From positions 1 through 64,000 of the forward strand of contig NZ_VFRR01000020.1 in NCBI RefSeq assembly GCF_006385675.1: a DNA stretch of 64,000 bases, in the 5' to 3' direction. A model generated the notes under the pieces. The model did no database searches. It was not told the DNA's origin and saw only the letters and a program-made list of their open reading frames with translations. Every line of letters starts with the position of its first letter. Within the stretch, counting starts at the first letter, position 1. The position numbers were made by a program, and so were the translations under genes. Shown here piece after piece: positions 1-8,422 of this stretch. This DNA comes from Maribrevibacterium harenarium. GTDB taxonomy: Bacteria; Pseudomonadota; Gammaproteobacteria; Pseudomonadales; Marinomonadaceae.

Positions 1-31
1 GGGTAAGTGCCCGAGCGTAAGCTTGGAGCAC

Positions 32-1351
32 TCACAGCCGGGAACACTGTTCGCCCGGCGATATGGAATATTTTTCCATACAACTAGGAACGGTATCTTC
101 ACCCTTACACACTAAGCGGATGGCACTTTCGACAATATCCAGACCGTGACGTAATTCGTCATCACTAATCGTGAGCGGACAGAGGAATTTCACCACCTGA
201 TCGTCGGCACCAGAGGTTTCAATAATAAGATTATGCTTGAAACACTCTCGGGTAATCTTCGACGCCAGCTCACCACTGATGCAGTTAATACCACGCATCA
301 TGCCACGGCCACGCACACTGAAATTGCCCTCGCCTAACTCTGCCGCCATGTCATTCAAACGAGCTTCGATATACGCGCCTTTGCGTTGAATTTCTTTGGC
401 GAAACTATCATCTCGCCAGTAGGTTTCGAGGGCGACTTTGGCGGTGACAAAGGCAAGGTTATTACCACGGAAGGTGCCGTTATGCTCGCCTGGTTTCCAT
501 TGGTCTAACTCTGGGCGGAAGAGTACCACAGCAAAAGGTAAGCCATAGCCACTTAAGGATTTGGACATGGTGACAATATCTGGGTTAATTCCAGCCGGTT
601 CAAAGCTAAAAAAGGTACCGGTACGGCCACAACCCGCTTGGATATCGTCCACTATTAATAGGATTTCATGTTTTTTACACACCAATTCGAGGTTTTTCAG
701 CCACGACATGCTAGCAGCGTTGATTCCCCCCTCTCCTTGCACGGTCTCTACTAAGACTGCCGCTGGGTGATCAACACCGCTGGAGGAGTCAGACAGCACT
801 TTATCCAAGTACTCGGTGGTCTCGATACCATCCCCCAAATAACCATCAAATGGCACCCGACTGATACCACCAAGGCCAGTCCCTGCAGCCCCGCGGTGGT
901 GAGAATTACCTGTAGCGGCCAAAGCACCTAAGCTACAACCATGGAAACCGTTAGTGAAGGTGATGATGTTTTCACGGCCAGTGACATTACGCGCCAATTT
1001 CATCGCCGCTTCCACCGCATTGGTTCCCGTGGGACCGGTGAACTGCATCACGTATTCCAATCCCCGCGGCTCTAGGATGTATTGCTTGAATGCCTCAAGA
1101 AACTCCCCCTTTGCCTTAGTATGCAGATCCAAGCCGTGGGTAATGCCGTCGTCCATGATGTATTCCACCAACTTTTTCTTTAACACTGGATTGTTGTGAC
1201 CGTAGTTCAAAGTGCCAGCGCCAGCTAGAAAATCCAGATAGCGATTACCTTCTTCATCAAACAGGTAGGAACCCTGAGCTTTGTTAAAAACACGTGGGAA
1301 AGCGCGGGCATAGGATTGCACTTCAGATTCAATTTCTTCAAAAATTTTCAT
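32..1351 (-). CDS. ectB: Diaminobutyrate--2-oxoglutarate aminotransferase EctB
   Basis: PLP-dependent class III aminotransferase that makes L-2,4-diaminobutyrate from aspartate semialdehyde with glutamate as donor, the first committed step of ectoine synthesis. The EctB-type start (KIFEEIESEVQSYARAFP), the cofactor region FTGPTGTNAVEAAMKLARN (about residues 104-122) and the Schiff-base lysine K264 in TMSKSLSGYG are visible. At 439 residues it is slightly longer than usual, through a C-terminal tail after the conserved fold. It lies 46 bases after ectA on the same strand, as in ectABC operons. ectC would come next but falls outside the left edge; positions 1-31 hold only downstream sequence. 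A GAGAG ribosome site precedes the ATG. Confidence 0.97.
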   Translation of the reverse strand: MKIFEEIESEVQSYARAFPRVFNKAQGSYLFDEEGNRYLDFLAGAGTLNYGHNNPVLKKKLVEYIMDDGITHGLDLHTKAKGEFLEAFKQYILEPRGLEYVMQFTGPTGTNAVEAAMKLARNVTGRENIITFTNGFHGCSLGALAATGNSHHRGAAGTGLGGISRVPFDGYLGDGIETTEYLDKVLSDSSSGVDHPAAVLVETVQGEGGINAASMSWLKNLELVCKKHEILLIVDDIQAGCGRTGTFFSFEPAGINPDIVTMSKSLSGYGLPFAVVLFRPELDQWKPGEHNGTFRGNNLAFVTAKVALETYWRDDSFAKEIQRKGAYIEARLNDMAAELGEGNFSVRGRGMMRGINCISGELASKITRECFKHNLIIETSGADDQVVKFLCPLTISDDELRHGLDIVESAIRLVCKGEDTVPSCMEKYSISPGEQCSRL

Positions 1352-1397
1352 AGTAAATTTCTCTCAATCAAATAATGGGGAATAGCGGTAGTGTGGA

Positions 1398-1880
1398 TTA
1401 GGACAGTGGCCCGATACGAACTAAGTACTCACTGTCATGGCGGTCGTGAAAGTGGACTTGTCGTTCAAACCAGAGCTCTGAATGTAATGGGGCATTCAAA
1501 TCTTTGGCTAAGCGCTCGAATAAGCGCCAAGAGGCTTGGTTATCGCGGGTAATGGTGGTTTCTAGATAGCGTACTTCAGGGAGTTGCTCCAATTTATGAT
1601 GCAGCATGCGTTTGGCGATTCCTTGGCCACGTAGCTGGCTATCTACGGCGACTTGCAACACAAACCAAGTCGGCTCATTACGCTCAGGAACCAGATAGCC
1701 GGACACAAACCCCATCAGCCTACCGTCATATTCTGCCGCCACGCCAGTGGTCGAAAAATGACTCGCTTGCAGTAAATTACAATAAACTGAATTGGTATCT
1801 AGCGGAGTGCACCGCTTTACTAACTCATTTAATTCCGGGCCATCTGTCGTTTTCGGCGCACGGAAAGACACAGCATCCAT
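1398..1880 (-). CDS. ectA: L-2,4-diaminobutyrate N-acetyltransferase EctA
   Basis: GNAT-fold acetyltransferase that acetylates L-2,4-diaminobutyrate at N-gamma to give the substrate of ectoine synthase. The acetyl-CoA site is seen in VAVDSQLRGQGIAKRML, and the family-typical ETTITRDNQASWRLFERLA follows. I place the start at the ATG at 1880 because AGAGGA lies nine bases upstream. A GTG seven codons further up would put that ribosome site inside the coding region. It heads the ect operon and is followed by ectB. The upstream region carries a candidate promoter and is shared, divergently, with a sodium symporter gene. Confidence 0.95.
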   Translation of the reverse strand: MDAVSFRAPKTTDGPELNELVKRCTPLDTNSVYCNLLQASHFSTTGVAAEYDGRLMGFVSGYLVPERNEPTWFVLQVAVDSQLRGQGIAKRMLHHKLEQLPEVRYLETTITRDNQASWRLFERLAKDLNAPLHSELWFERQVHFHDRHDSEYLVRIGPLS

Positions 1881-2414
1881 TTTATTTCGTCCTCTAATCA
1901 CTTAACCCTTGTCTCAGTAGCACAGATACAACAAGGAAGATTTAAAAATCAAAACCAAGGCGACAAACCTGACTAAATAGCCAGAAAAAACAGCCAATTA
2001 ATTAGTTTTATGTCTAAATATATTAAGCGTAGGAGATAATAATTCAAGCATTTATTTTGAGCTGTAATATTTCCTCCTCAAATCAGTAGCATCTATTGCA
2101 TAAAAATCATCCACCAATAACCCGTCCTATATCAGTTAATTACTCGGGTTTTACTTGCATCAAGCGGGTAAAATTTGCAAAATCGCCGCCGTTTCGAATT
2201 GATCCTCTTTTGCACAATCTGTTCTTGATAGGCAAAACAGGTGTTTGTTGTGGGAAGCACATCTGAATAGAGCTCAATTCGACCGCTGTCCAACTTTAAA
2301 CATACAACCCGTGTAACCGGAGGAATGACGCTAAGCGTTGCTTACCAAGACTCCGCATTTGGTCACTTCCTTATCCAGGAGGTTGGCTTTGTTACACCTA
2401 GCTTTGAGATAACT
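1881..2414. other. Intergenic region between divergent ectA and sodium symporter
   Basis: An AT-rich stretch of about 530 bases with no convincing gene. On the minus strand it contains a plausible ectA promoter (2020-2047). Nearer ectA, the minus strand reads CTATTTAGTCAGG (about 1968-1980). Its CTATTT core recurs in both arms of an inverted repeat at the proX promoter (8335-8373), so it may be a CosR/EctR half-site; that is inference. On the plus strand an open frame begins at 2325 behind GGAGGA, but the spacing is too short and the family homology starts only at 2415. No terminator or repeat was seen here. Confidence 0.5.
2020..2047 (-). promoter_or_regulatory. Candidate sigma-70 promoter of ectA
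   Basis: On the minus strand TTGAAT (2047-2042) is followed after 16 bases by TAATAT (2025-2020), giving a transcript start near 2013 and a leader of about 130 bases. Each hexamer matches the consensus at four of six positions. Ectoine promoters of other species often carry both sigma-70 and sigma-38 elements, so this may be only one of several. Confidence 0.4.
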
Positions 2415-3761
2415 ATGCAAGAAAAACAATCAATTCATGGCTCCTGGGCGAGTCGTTGGATCTTTATCCTTGCCGCGACTGGTTCGGCGGTTGGCTTAGG
2501 TAACATCTGGAAGTTTCCCTACATCACTGGCGAGAACGGTGGTGGTGCCTTTGTACTGGTTTACTTGATCTGTATCGCCTTTGTTGGCATCCCCATCATG
2601 ATCGCTGAAGTGTATGTCGGTCGTCGCGCTCGCCAAAGCCCCATTAATGCCCTCGAAACCGTAGCGGAAGAGTCTGGCAGTAGTAAGAGCTGGGGACTTA
2701 TCGGTTTGATGGGAATGTTAGCCGGTGTCTTTATTTTCTCCTTCTACTCTGTGGTTGCTGGTTGGGTACTACAGTACATCCAGTTAATGGCGTCTGGTGC
2801 TTTGAACGGCATCAGTGCAGAAGAGGCTGGCAATACCTTTAACGGCCTACTGGGTAATCCTGGCACCTTACTACTATGGCACACTGCTTTCAGTATCATG
2901 GTGATCTTCGTGGTTGCGGCTGGTGTGAATGCCGGTATTGAGCGTGCGACTCGCGTTATGATGCCAGCTCTGTTCGTCATTTTGCTGGTCTTACTTGGTT
3001 ACGCCATGAGCACCGATGGTTTTGGTCAAGCATGGAGCTTCATGTTTGATTTTGACTTCAGCAAGTTGTCTTGGGATGCTGTTCTCGTTGCTATGGGCCA
3101 CTCGTTCTTCACCCTTTCTTTGGGTATGGGCACTATCATGGCCTACGGCTCTTACATGCCGAAAAAGGCTTCTATCGGTTCAACCGTGCTGTCTATCGCA
3201 GCGTTGGATACCATTGTTGCCTTGATCACCGGTCTCGCGATCTTCCCAATCATTTTCTCTAACGGGATGGATCCAGCAGCAGGACCAGGTTTGATGTTTA
3301 TCTCCCTACCTGTTGCCTTTGGTCAGATGGCGGGCGGCCAATTCTTTGGCTTCTTGTTCTTCGTATTGGTGGGCGTTGCCGCTTGGACTTCAGCAATCTC
3401 TTTGATGGAGCCGACAGTTGCGCACTTGGTTGAGCGCTTTGGTTGGGGCCGAACTAAAGCAACCGTGACTTTGGGTGTGCTTGTTTGGGCGCTAGGTATC
3501 GCGTGTCTTGGCTCGTTCAACTTTATGTCTGACTTCCATATCTTTGGCAAAAACACCTTTGACTTCCTTGACTACCTAACTGCTAACATTATGTTGCCTC
3601 TAGGCGGTATCTTCATCGCCGTATTTGCGGCTTGGGCTGTCAAAGCGAAATACGCCAAAGAAGAGATTCAAGTCTCTGATACAGCGTTCGCACTATGGCG
3701 TTTCGTTACCCGCTTTATTGCGCCGGTAGCCGTTGCCATTGTATTTGTGTTGAACCTGTAA
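2415..3761 (+). CDS. Neurotransmitter:sodium symporter family transporter
   Basis: Sodium-coupled amino acid or osmolyte transporter of the SLC6/LeuT-like (NSS) family in the inner membrane. The first helix carries the unwound sodium/substrate motif ATGSAVGLGNIWKFPY, followed by TGENGGGAFVLVYL. About eleven hydrophobic segments fit the short bacterial YocR/MhsT-like branch. The chosen ATG gives 448 residues beginning MQEKQSIHGSW, as in homologues. An upstream ATG at 2325 would add 30 residues without family similarity, and its GGAGGA sits too close. It is divergent from ectA, so a role in osmolyte or amino-acid uptake is possible, but the substrate cannot be read from the sequence. Confidence 0.92.
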   Translation: MQEKQSIHGSWASRWIFILAATGSAVGLGNIWKFPYITGENGGGAFVLVYLICIAFVGIPIMIAEVYVGRRARQSPINALETVAEESGSSKSWGLIGLMGMLAGVFIFSFYSVVAGWVLQYIQLMASGALNGISAEEAGNTFNGLLGNPGTLLLWHTAFSIMVIFVVAAGVNAGIERATRVMMPALFVILLVLLGYAMSTDGFGQAWSFMFDFDFSKLSWDAVLVAMGHSFFTLSLGMGTIMAYGSYMPKKASIGSTVLSIAALDTIVALITGLAIFPIIFSNGMDPAAGPGLMFISLPVAFGQMAGGQFFGFLFFVLVGVAAWTSAISLMEPTVAHLVERFGWGRTKATVTLGVLVWALGIACLGSFNFMSDFHIFGKNTFDFLDYLTANIMLPLGGIFIAVFAAWAVKAKYAKEEIQVSDTAFALWRFVTRFIAPVAVAIVFVLNL

Positions 3762-3780
3762 TACTCCCTGTGCTTCCCCC

Positions 3781-3813
3781 AAGACCTTCAGCCAAGTGGC
3801 TGAAGGTCTTTTT
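3781..3813 (+). terminator. Rho-independent terminator of the sodium symporter gene
   Basis: A perfect 13-bp stem (AAGACCTTCAGCC paired with GGCTGAAGGTCTT) has a four-base AAGT loop and ends in a T tract. The tract overlaps the stop codon of the convergent DUF2061 gene. Confidence 0.9.
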
Positions 3814-4042
3814 AACGTAATGCCTGACTCTCTGCTAATCCCATCATCGTATCGGCTAACTGTTGACGATCAGCCTGACTGAAGCGCTGCCAGAATTTTT
3901 CGTGGAAGTAATAGGCCACCGTGTTAATAGCAGGTTCCACCATAGCTACCAACCCACCAACCAATACATCTCCTGTAATCAAGTAAGCAACGGAAAAAGC
4001 CACAGTAAAGTGCATAGCGGCAAAGGTGATGGTTTTGATCAT
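3812..4042 (-). CDS. Small DUF2061 membrane protein
   Basis: A 76-residue protein matching the DUF2061 pattern: MIKTITFAAMHFTVAFSVAY, then TGDVLVGGLVAMVEPAINTVAYYFHEKFW. There are two hydrophobic stretches, a charged tail and the HEKxW-type signature after the second helix. Its function is unknown; it is probably an inner-membrane protein. The ATG at 4042 is preferred because GGGAGGA lies eight bases upstream. A TTG seven codons earlier would place that site inside the gene. It is convergent with the sodium symporter gene and its stop lies in that gene's terminator tract. Confidence 0.85.
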   Translation of the reverse strand: MIKTITFAAMHFTVAFSVAYLITGDVLVGGLVAMVEPAINTVAYYFHEKFWQRFSQADRQQLADTMMGLAESQALR

Positions 4043-4220
4043 GATACTTTCCTCCCAAGACAAGTTATAAGTTCATCCTAGGTGGAAGTAGTTGAAATAA
4101 AAAATTAATTGATAAAATAGATCCTATAGTAATAAGCAATAAATAGAGCTGATATAGATCTCATCCAATTAACTAATTCAATCGTAAAATCAATAAATTA
4201 ACCAAACCCATTGAGTCCTT

Positions 4221-5198
4221 ATGCCGTCCCCACATTCTTCTGATATCCCGTTTTATGACTTAGTTATCATTGGCGCTGGCCTGTCTGGTTGTGCGTTCGC
4301 CGATCAGCTAAGACACACCTCTCTGTCGATACTAGTGGTCGATAAAAGTCGCGGCACCGGTGGGCGTGCTAGTAGCAAACGTTTGGAACACGGCTCCTGT
4401 GAGCTTGGTGCGGTGCAAATAAAGCTGGAACACAAAACCCTTGAAGAGTTAAAGGCAAGGTTACTCGCAAACGGAACGATCGCCCCATGGCAGCAGGGTT
4501 TTGTAGGTGTTCCCCGCATGAGTACGGTCTGCCGGGATTTACTTGGGGATACAGCCATACAAACAGGCGCTAGGATTCATCATCTTGAGCGCAATGAGCA
4601 AGGTGACTGGCTTATTCGAGATGATAACTACCACCCGATTGCCCGTTGTCGCTATTTAGTACTTGCTACACCAGCCACACAGGCGGCCATGCTACTCGCC
4701 ACTACGCAAGGTCAAGCCGAGCTGTTACAAGCAGCCTACGACGCCAGTGCGCTGACAGTGCCACAATGGGCGATGTGGTTCACTATGCCGAAAAAAATCC
4801 AGCAGCCTGTGCTGCAAGAATTTGCTGATCATAGACTGTTACAACGTCTAGTTTGTGATAGCAGCAAGCCGGGGCGATCCGCCCTTGATGGTGAGCAAAT
4901 TTGGGTAGCACAAACTAGGGCGGATTGGTCAAAAGCCCACCTCAATAGCCCTCGTGACACCATCAAGCAAGCTATTATCAACGGGGTACAAGATCACTTT
5001 GGCACAGAAATATTCGCTGCTGGTGAGCCACACCGCTGGCTTTTAGGGCAGCAAAGCGGCGTTGTTAGCGACCAACCCTATTTAGTCAACGATACAAAAA
5101 ACCTCTGGTTAATTGGCGATTGGTTGTGTCAAGGTGATGGTGAAGGGGCGTTAGTCAGCGCCACATTCGCAGCACAAGAGTTTCTGGCCAGTCTATAA
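4221..5198 (+). CDS. FAD-dependent oxidoreductase, renalase/amine-oxidase-like
   Basis: A 325-residue flavoprotein. The N-terminal Rossmann motif VIIGAGLSGCAFADQL (about residues 14-29) is followed by the second FAD-contact motif SRGTGGRASSKR. The C-terminal flavin loop is IGDWLCQGDGEGALVSA. This layout fits short NAD(P)/FAD-binding proteins related to renalase, whose bacterial substrates are mostly unknown. It is followed after 18 bases by a DUF523-DUF1722 gene and then by photolyase, all on the same strand. Similar FAD proteins occur with photolyase in light-induced clusters of other Gammaproteobacteria, but no LitR/CarH-type regulator is present here. Confidence 0.85.
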   Translation: MPSPHSSDIPFYDLVIIGAGLSGCAFADQLRHTSLSILVVDKSRGTGGRASSKRLEHGSCELGAVQIKLEHKTLEELKARLLANGTIAPWQQGFVGVPRMSTVCRDLLGDTAIQTGARIHHLERNEQGDWLIRDDNYHPIARCRYLVLATPATQAAMLLATTQGQAELLQAAYDASALTVPQWAMWFTMPKKIQQPVLQEFADHRLLQRLVCDSSKPGRSALDGEQIWVAQTRADWSKAHLNSPRDTIKQAIINGVQDHFGTEIFAAGEPHRWLLGQQSGVVSDQPYLVNDTKNLWLIGDWLCQGDGEGALVSATFAAQEFLASL

Positions 5199-5216
5199 CA
5201 GGAAGAGGAATAGCCG

Positions 5217-6194
5217 ATGTACGAAACATTTCATCCTGACCAACTCGATCATAAGATACCGGTGGGCATCAGTGCCTGTCTGCTCGGGGAAAATGTGCGT
5301 TTTAATGGCGGACATAGTCGTTCCGTCTACTGTCTAGGACCATTGGCAGACTATTTCGACTACGCTCGCTTTTGCCCGGAGATGGCGGCAGGGTTCGGCA
5401 CCCCAAGACCTACCCTACGCTTGGAAGGCGATCCAACGGCTCCGCGCCTAGCCTATTCCAATAAACCGGGTACTGACGTTTCCGAACACTTGATTAACGC
5501 CAACGCCACTTATCTCGCAGTGATGCCGCCGGTGGATGGCTACATTTTAATGAAGAATTCTCCAAGTTGTGGCCTCTCGCGCATCAAGGTTTACCAAGAG
5601 AATGGTCATCCCCATATGCAGCGCGTAGCAGGCTTATTTACCCAAGCCCTGCAACAGCAGTACCCCAACCTACCAGTGGAAGAAGAAGGCCGCTTACACG
5701 ACCCGAATCTGCGAGAAAATTTTTTGCTGCGGGTATTTGCTCACCATGAGTTTCGCCTTACGGTGATCGAGCAACCTTCCATGAAAACCCTATTGGATTT
5801 CCATAGTCGCTATAAATACATAGTGATGGCACACAGCCAAACGGCTTATAAGGCCATTGGGCGGATGCTATCGGGCCAGGATAAGCGTCCCCTAGAGGAG
5901 CTTATCGATCTTTACTTCACCACCTTTATGACGGCACTAGGCAAACCAGCAAAACGTAAAAATCACTGCAATGTGCTGATGCATCTAGTTGGCTATTTGA
6001 AGAAAACCGTTGAGGGCAATATTCGCAATGAGATTCTCGATGTGATCGAGCAGTATCGCCGTGGCGAAGTAAATCTAGCTACTCCGGTGACCTTGTTGCA
6101 TCACTACCTGAAGCTCTACGGCAGTGACTATGTACAACAGCAGCGCTATTTTGCCCCCTATCCGCGGGCTCTTGGTATTCGTAATACGGTGTAA
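5217..6194 (+). CDS. DUF523-DUF1722 fusion protein (TudS-like plus YbgA-like)
   Basis: A two-domain protein of 325 residues. The N-terminal half is DUF523 (TudS family). Its three conserved cysteines are seen in SACLLG, FCPEMAAG and KNSPSCG, which in characterised thiouracil desulfidases hold a [4Fe-4S] cluster. The C-terminal half, from about residue 185, is the YbgA-like DUF1722 domain with HSRYKYIVMAHSQTAYKAIGR. A ribosome site with GGAAGAGGAA precedes the ATG. Its stop overlaps the photolyase start by one base (TAATG), so the two are translationally coupled. A role in handling damaged or thiolated pyrimidines beside photolyase is a reasonable inference; DUF1722 itself has no settled function. 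Confidence 0.9.
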   Translation: MYETFHPDQLDHKIPVGISACLLGENVRFNGGHSRSVYCLGPLADYFDYARFCPEMAAGFGTPRPTLRLEGDPTAPRLAYSNKPGTDVSEHLINANATYLAVMPPVDGYILMKNSPSCGLSRIKVYQENGHPHMQRVAGLFTQALQQQYPNLPVEEEGRLHDPNLRENFLLRVFAHHEFRLTVIEQPSMKTLLDFHSRYKYIVMAHSQTAYKAIGRMLSGQDKRPLEELIDLYFTTFMTALGKPAKRKNHCNVLMHLVGYLKKTVEGNIRNEILDVIEQYRRGEVNLATPVTLLHHYLKLYGSDYVQQQRYFAPYPRALGIRNTV

Positions 6195-7591
6195 TGACGA
6201 TGGCAGCAACACAGTTAGTTTGGTTACGTAATGATCTGCGTTTAGAAGATCACCCAGGGATTTATCAAGCACGGCAGCAGGGCGATATCGCTATCGTTTT
6301 CATTGCTACGATGCAGCAGTTGCAAGAACACAACGAAGCGCCCGCGAAATTGGCACTAAAGTCTGCCCTACTGCAGGATATGGCCAAACGCCTCCATGGG
6401 CTGGCCATTCCCTTACATGTTCTTGAGGCGGAGCGTTTTAGCCAATGTCCTCAGCTGTTAGTGGACTTGTGCCAACGTCATGGTTACCAACAAGTATGGT
6501 GGCAAAATGAATTACCCTTACACGAAGCCAAGCGCGATGCTACGGTAGCACAACAGCTCACTACCGCAGGAGTTGGGTGTCAGCGATTGGCTCCAGATCT
6601 GATTGTTTCTGGTCAAGTGCTAAACCAGCAGGGTACGCCCTTTAAGGTTTTCACCCCGTTTTATCGACGCTGGCTGGCTATGCTACAACAGCAATTACAA
6701 AATGCTTACCCTGCACCTGAGCCACAAACAGGCGATGTTGAACTGGCACGAATCCCCCAATGGGGTGCGGATTTACGAGAAGATTTATGGCCAACGACCC
6801 AGGAATTAATCCAGGCTCGTCTCTGGTCGTTTTGCAAAAAACGAGAAGCCAGCTACGGCGAGCAACGGGATTTACCCGCCACTCCTGGGACGAGCACCCT
6901 ATCTCCTTATTTAGCACTAGGTGCCATTGGCCCACGCCAATGTCTAGATGCCTTGCGTTATTGCTGCGAAGAATCTGGTCGTGCCTGGCAAGACAGTATC
7001 TGGCTCAAAGAAATGGCTTGGCGTGATTTTTATCGGCAGTTAATGGGCTTCTTCCCAGAGTTATCTCGCTTGGAGCCATTCAAGCCGGAAACCAACGCCG
7101 TACAGTGGCGCGATGATGAAGCCGGCTTTCAAGCATGGTGCGAAGGCCGTACCGGCTTTCCCATCGTCGATGCTGCCATGCGCCAGTTGAATCAAACCGG
7201 CTGGATGCATAATAGACTACGTATGATTGCCGCCAGTTTCTTGACGAAATTGCTACTGATTGACTGGCGCAAGGGCGAAGCTTATTTCATGTCCAAGCTA
7301 ATCGACGGGGAATTTGCCGCCAATAATGGTGGCTGGCAATGGAGCGCTTCCACTGGCTGTGATGCCGTACCCTATTTCCGTGTATTTAACCCCCTACGCC
7401 AATCTGAAAAATTTGACCCAGCAGGAGATTTTATCCGTCGCTTTGTTCCTGAACTGCAAAGATTAGACAGCAAACAAATTCATGACCCGAGTGAGCGGTT
7501 ACGACAAGTCTGTCAATACCCAACCCCAATTGTGGATTATAAAAGTGCCCGTCAGCGCGCCATCGATGCATTCGCGTCACTTAAGTCATGA
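6194..7591 (+). CDS. phrB: Deoxyribodipyrimidine photolyase
   Basis: Light-dependent DNA repair enzyme that splits cyclobutane pyrimidine dimers using FADH-. The antenna-domain start VWLRNDLRLEDHPGI, the FAD-domain block WLKEMAWRDFYRQLM, and the C-terminal GRTGFPIVDAAMRQL, TGWMHNRLRMIAASFLTK and NNGGWQWSASTGCDA are all present. Length (465 residues) suits class I CPD photolyase. The ATG overlaps the preceding stop by one base; a second ATG lies two codons later. It ends the three-gene run beginning at 4221. The 9-bp stem-loop at 7599-7625 has no T tract, so its end is not clearly marked. Confidence 0.96.
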   Translation: MTMAATQLVWLRNDLRLEDHPGIYQARQQGDIAIVFIATMQQLQEHNEAPAKLALKSALLQDMAKRLHGLAIPLHVLEAERFSQCPQLLVDLCQRHGYQQVWWQNELPLHEAKRDATVAQQLTTAGVGCQRLAPDLIVSGQVLNQQGTPFKVFTPFYRRWLAMLQQQLQNAYPAPEPQTGDVELARIPQWGADLREDLWPTTQELIQARLWSFCKKREASYGEQRDLPATPGTSTLSPYLALGAIGPRQCLDALRYCCEESGRAWQDSIWLKEMAWRDFYRQLMGFFPELSRLEPFKPETNAVQWRDDEAGFQAWCEGRTGFPIVDAAMRQLNQTGWMHNRLRMIAASFLTKLLLIDWRKGEAYFMSKLIDGEFAANNGGWQWSASTGCDAVPYFRVFNPLRQSEKFDPAGDFIRRFVPELQRLDSKQIHDPSERLRQVCQYPTPIVDYKSARQRAIDAFASLKS

Positions 7592-7629
7592 TTTCGCCTT
7601 TCAGCTCGAATCAAAAGAGCTGAAATGAT

Positions 7630-7657
7630 TTGAACACAAGATAGAATTGCCTATAAT
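7630..7657 (+). promoter_or_regulatory. Sigma-70 promoter of the MarR-family regulator gene
   Basis: TTGAAC (7630-7635) and a perfect TATAAT (7652-7657) are 16 bases apart, placing transcription start near 7664, about 40 bases before the ATG. It is the best-matching sigma-70 promoter seen in the window. Confidence 0.75.
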
Positions 7658-7705
7658 GCGCGGCAAACCTAATGACTTAACTTTTAACCTGGCTGTCACT
7701 TTTTT

Positions 7706-8185
7706 ATGACCGAAACTCCTCATCTACACGACGTACTGGTGCATTTGCGACGTATCATTCGCGCCACTGATCTGCAGTCCAAACGCGTCGTCAAAGCCTG
7801 TGGTTTGACTATTCCACAGATTATGGTGTTGCGTTCTATCGAGGAGCTGGGCGATGTTACCGTACGCCGTATTTCCGGCAATGTCTCCCTCAGTCAAGCG
7901 ACAGTAACCACTATCCTGAACCGTTTAGAGGAGCGCGGCTTAGTCGAGCGGGTTCGCGCACAACGGGATAAACGTATTGTTAATGCACGTTTAACCGAAT
8001 CTGGACGTGAGATTCTTGCTACCACGCCACCGCTATTACACGAAAAATTCATTACCGAATTTGAAGCCTTAGCGGGCTGGGAACAAACGCAAATCTTGTC
8101 TTCGTTACAGCGTGTTGCCGTGATGATGGATGCTGAAAACTTAGATGCAGCACCATTGCTCGATATTAATTCCCCCGATCTATGA
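7706..8185 (+). CDS. cosR: MarR-family osmoregulatory repressor, CosR/EctR type
   Basis: A winged-helix regulator of 159 residues. The helix-turn-helix is VTVRRISGNVSLSQATVTTI, and the wing runs through ERVRAQRDKRIVNARLTESG. The N-terminal LRRIIRATDLQSKRVVKACG resembles EctR of methylotrophs and CosR of Vibrio, which repress ectoine and betaine-uptake genes at low salinity. Its position 237 bases before proXWV and 6 kb from ectAB fits that role. It has its own promoter and terminator, so it is a separate transcript. The ribosome site before the ATG is weak. Assignment to CosR rather than another MarR branch rests on remembered similarity plus context. Confidence 0.8.
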   Translation: MTETPHLHDVLVHLRRIIRATDLQSKRVVKACGLTIPQIMVLRSIEELGDVTVRRISGNVSLSQATVTTILNRLEERGLVERVRAQRDKRIVNARLTESGREILATTPPLLHEKFITEFEALAGWEQTQILSSLQRVAVMMDAENLDAAPLLDINSPDL

Positions 8186-8203
8186 TCTAAAAACGACATA
8201 CCT

Positions 8204-8230
8204 AAAGAGCCCATCTGGGCTCTTTTTTTT
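8204..8230 (+). terminator. Rho-independent terminator of cosR
   Basis: The 9-bp stem AAAGAGCCC/GGGCTCTTT has an ATCT loop and runs into eight T residues. Confidence 0.92.
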
Positions 8231-8334
8231 GCCCTATCTCCTCTGAAAGCCATACTCAGACTGGGTCTTGCCTTACATTTTGTGACTTATCGCTACAAGA
8301 ATACTGCTATCTTGTGTAAATTTTTGAGTTATAC

Positions 8335-8386
8335 CTATTTGATAACAAACATTTAGATGTGTAAATTAAATAGAGATAACACATTT
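8335..8386 (+). promoter_or_regulatory. proXWV promoter with overlapping candidate CosR operator
   Basis: TTGATA (8339-8344) and TAAATT (8362-8367) are 17 bases apart, a usable sigma-70 promoter. Both elements lie within an imperfect inverted repeat, CTATTTGAT (8335-8343) and ATTAAATAG (8365-8373), with one mismatch. Two direct repeats are also present: GATAACA at 8341 and 8375, and TGTGTAAATT at 8313 and 8358. A repressor bound to the inverted repeat would cover the promoter. That CosR binds here is inference. Confidence 0.55.
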
Positions 8387-8422
8387 GATATCACCTACAA
8401 CAACGAACAAAAGGAACTCCCC

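Noticed and set aside
2325-2414. Longer N-terminus for the sodium symporter
   Set aside because: The extra 30 residues have no family similarity and the GGAGGA site is almost touching the ATG. The start at 2415 gives the family N-terminus.
7599-7625. Stem TTTCAGCTC/GAGCTGAAA after phrB as a terminator
   Set aside because: The 9-bp stem is real, but the loop is nine bases and no T tract follows, so terminator function is not supported.
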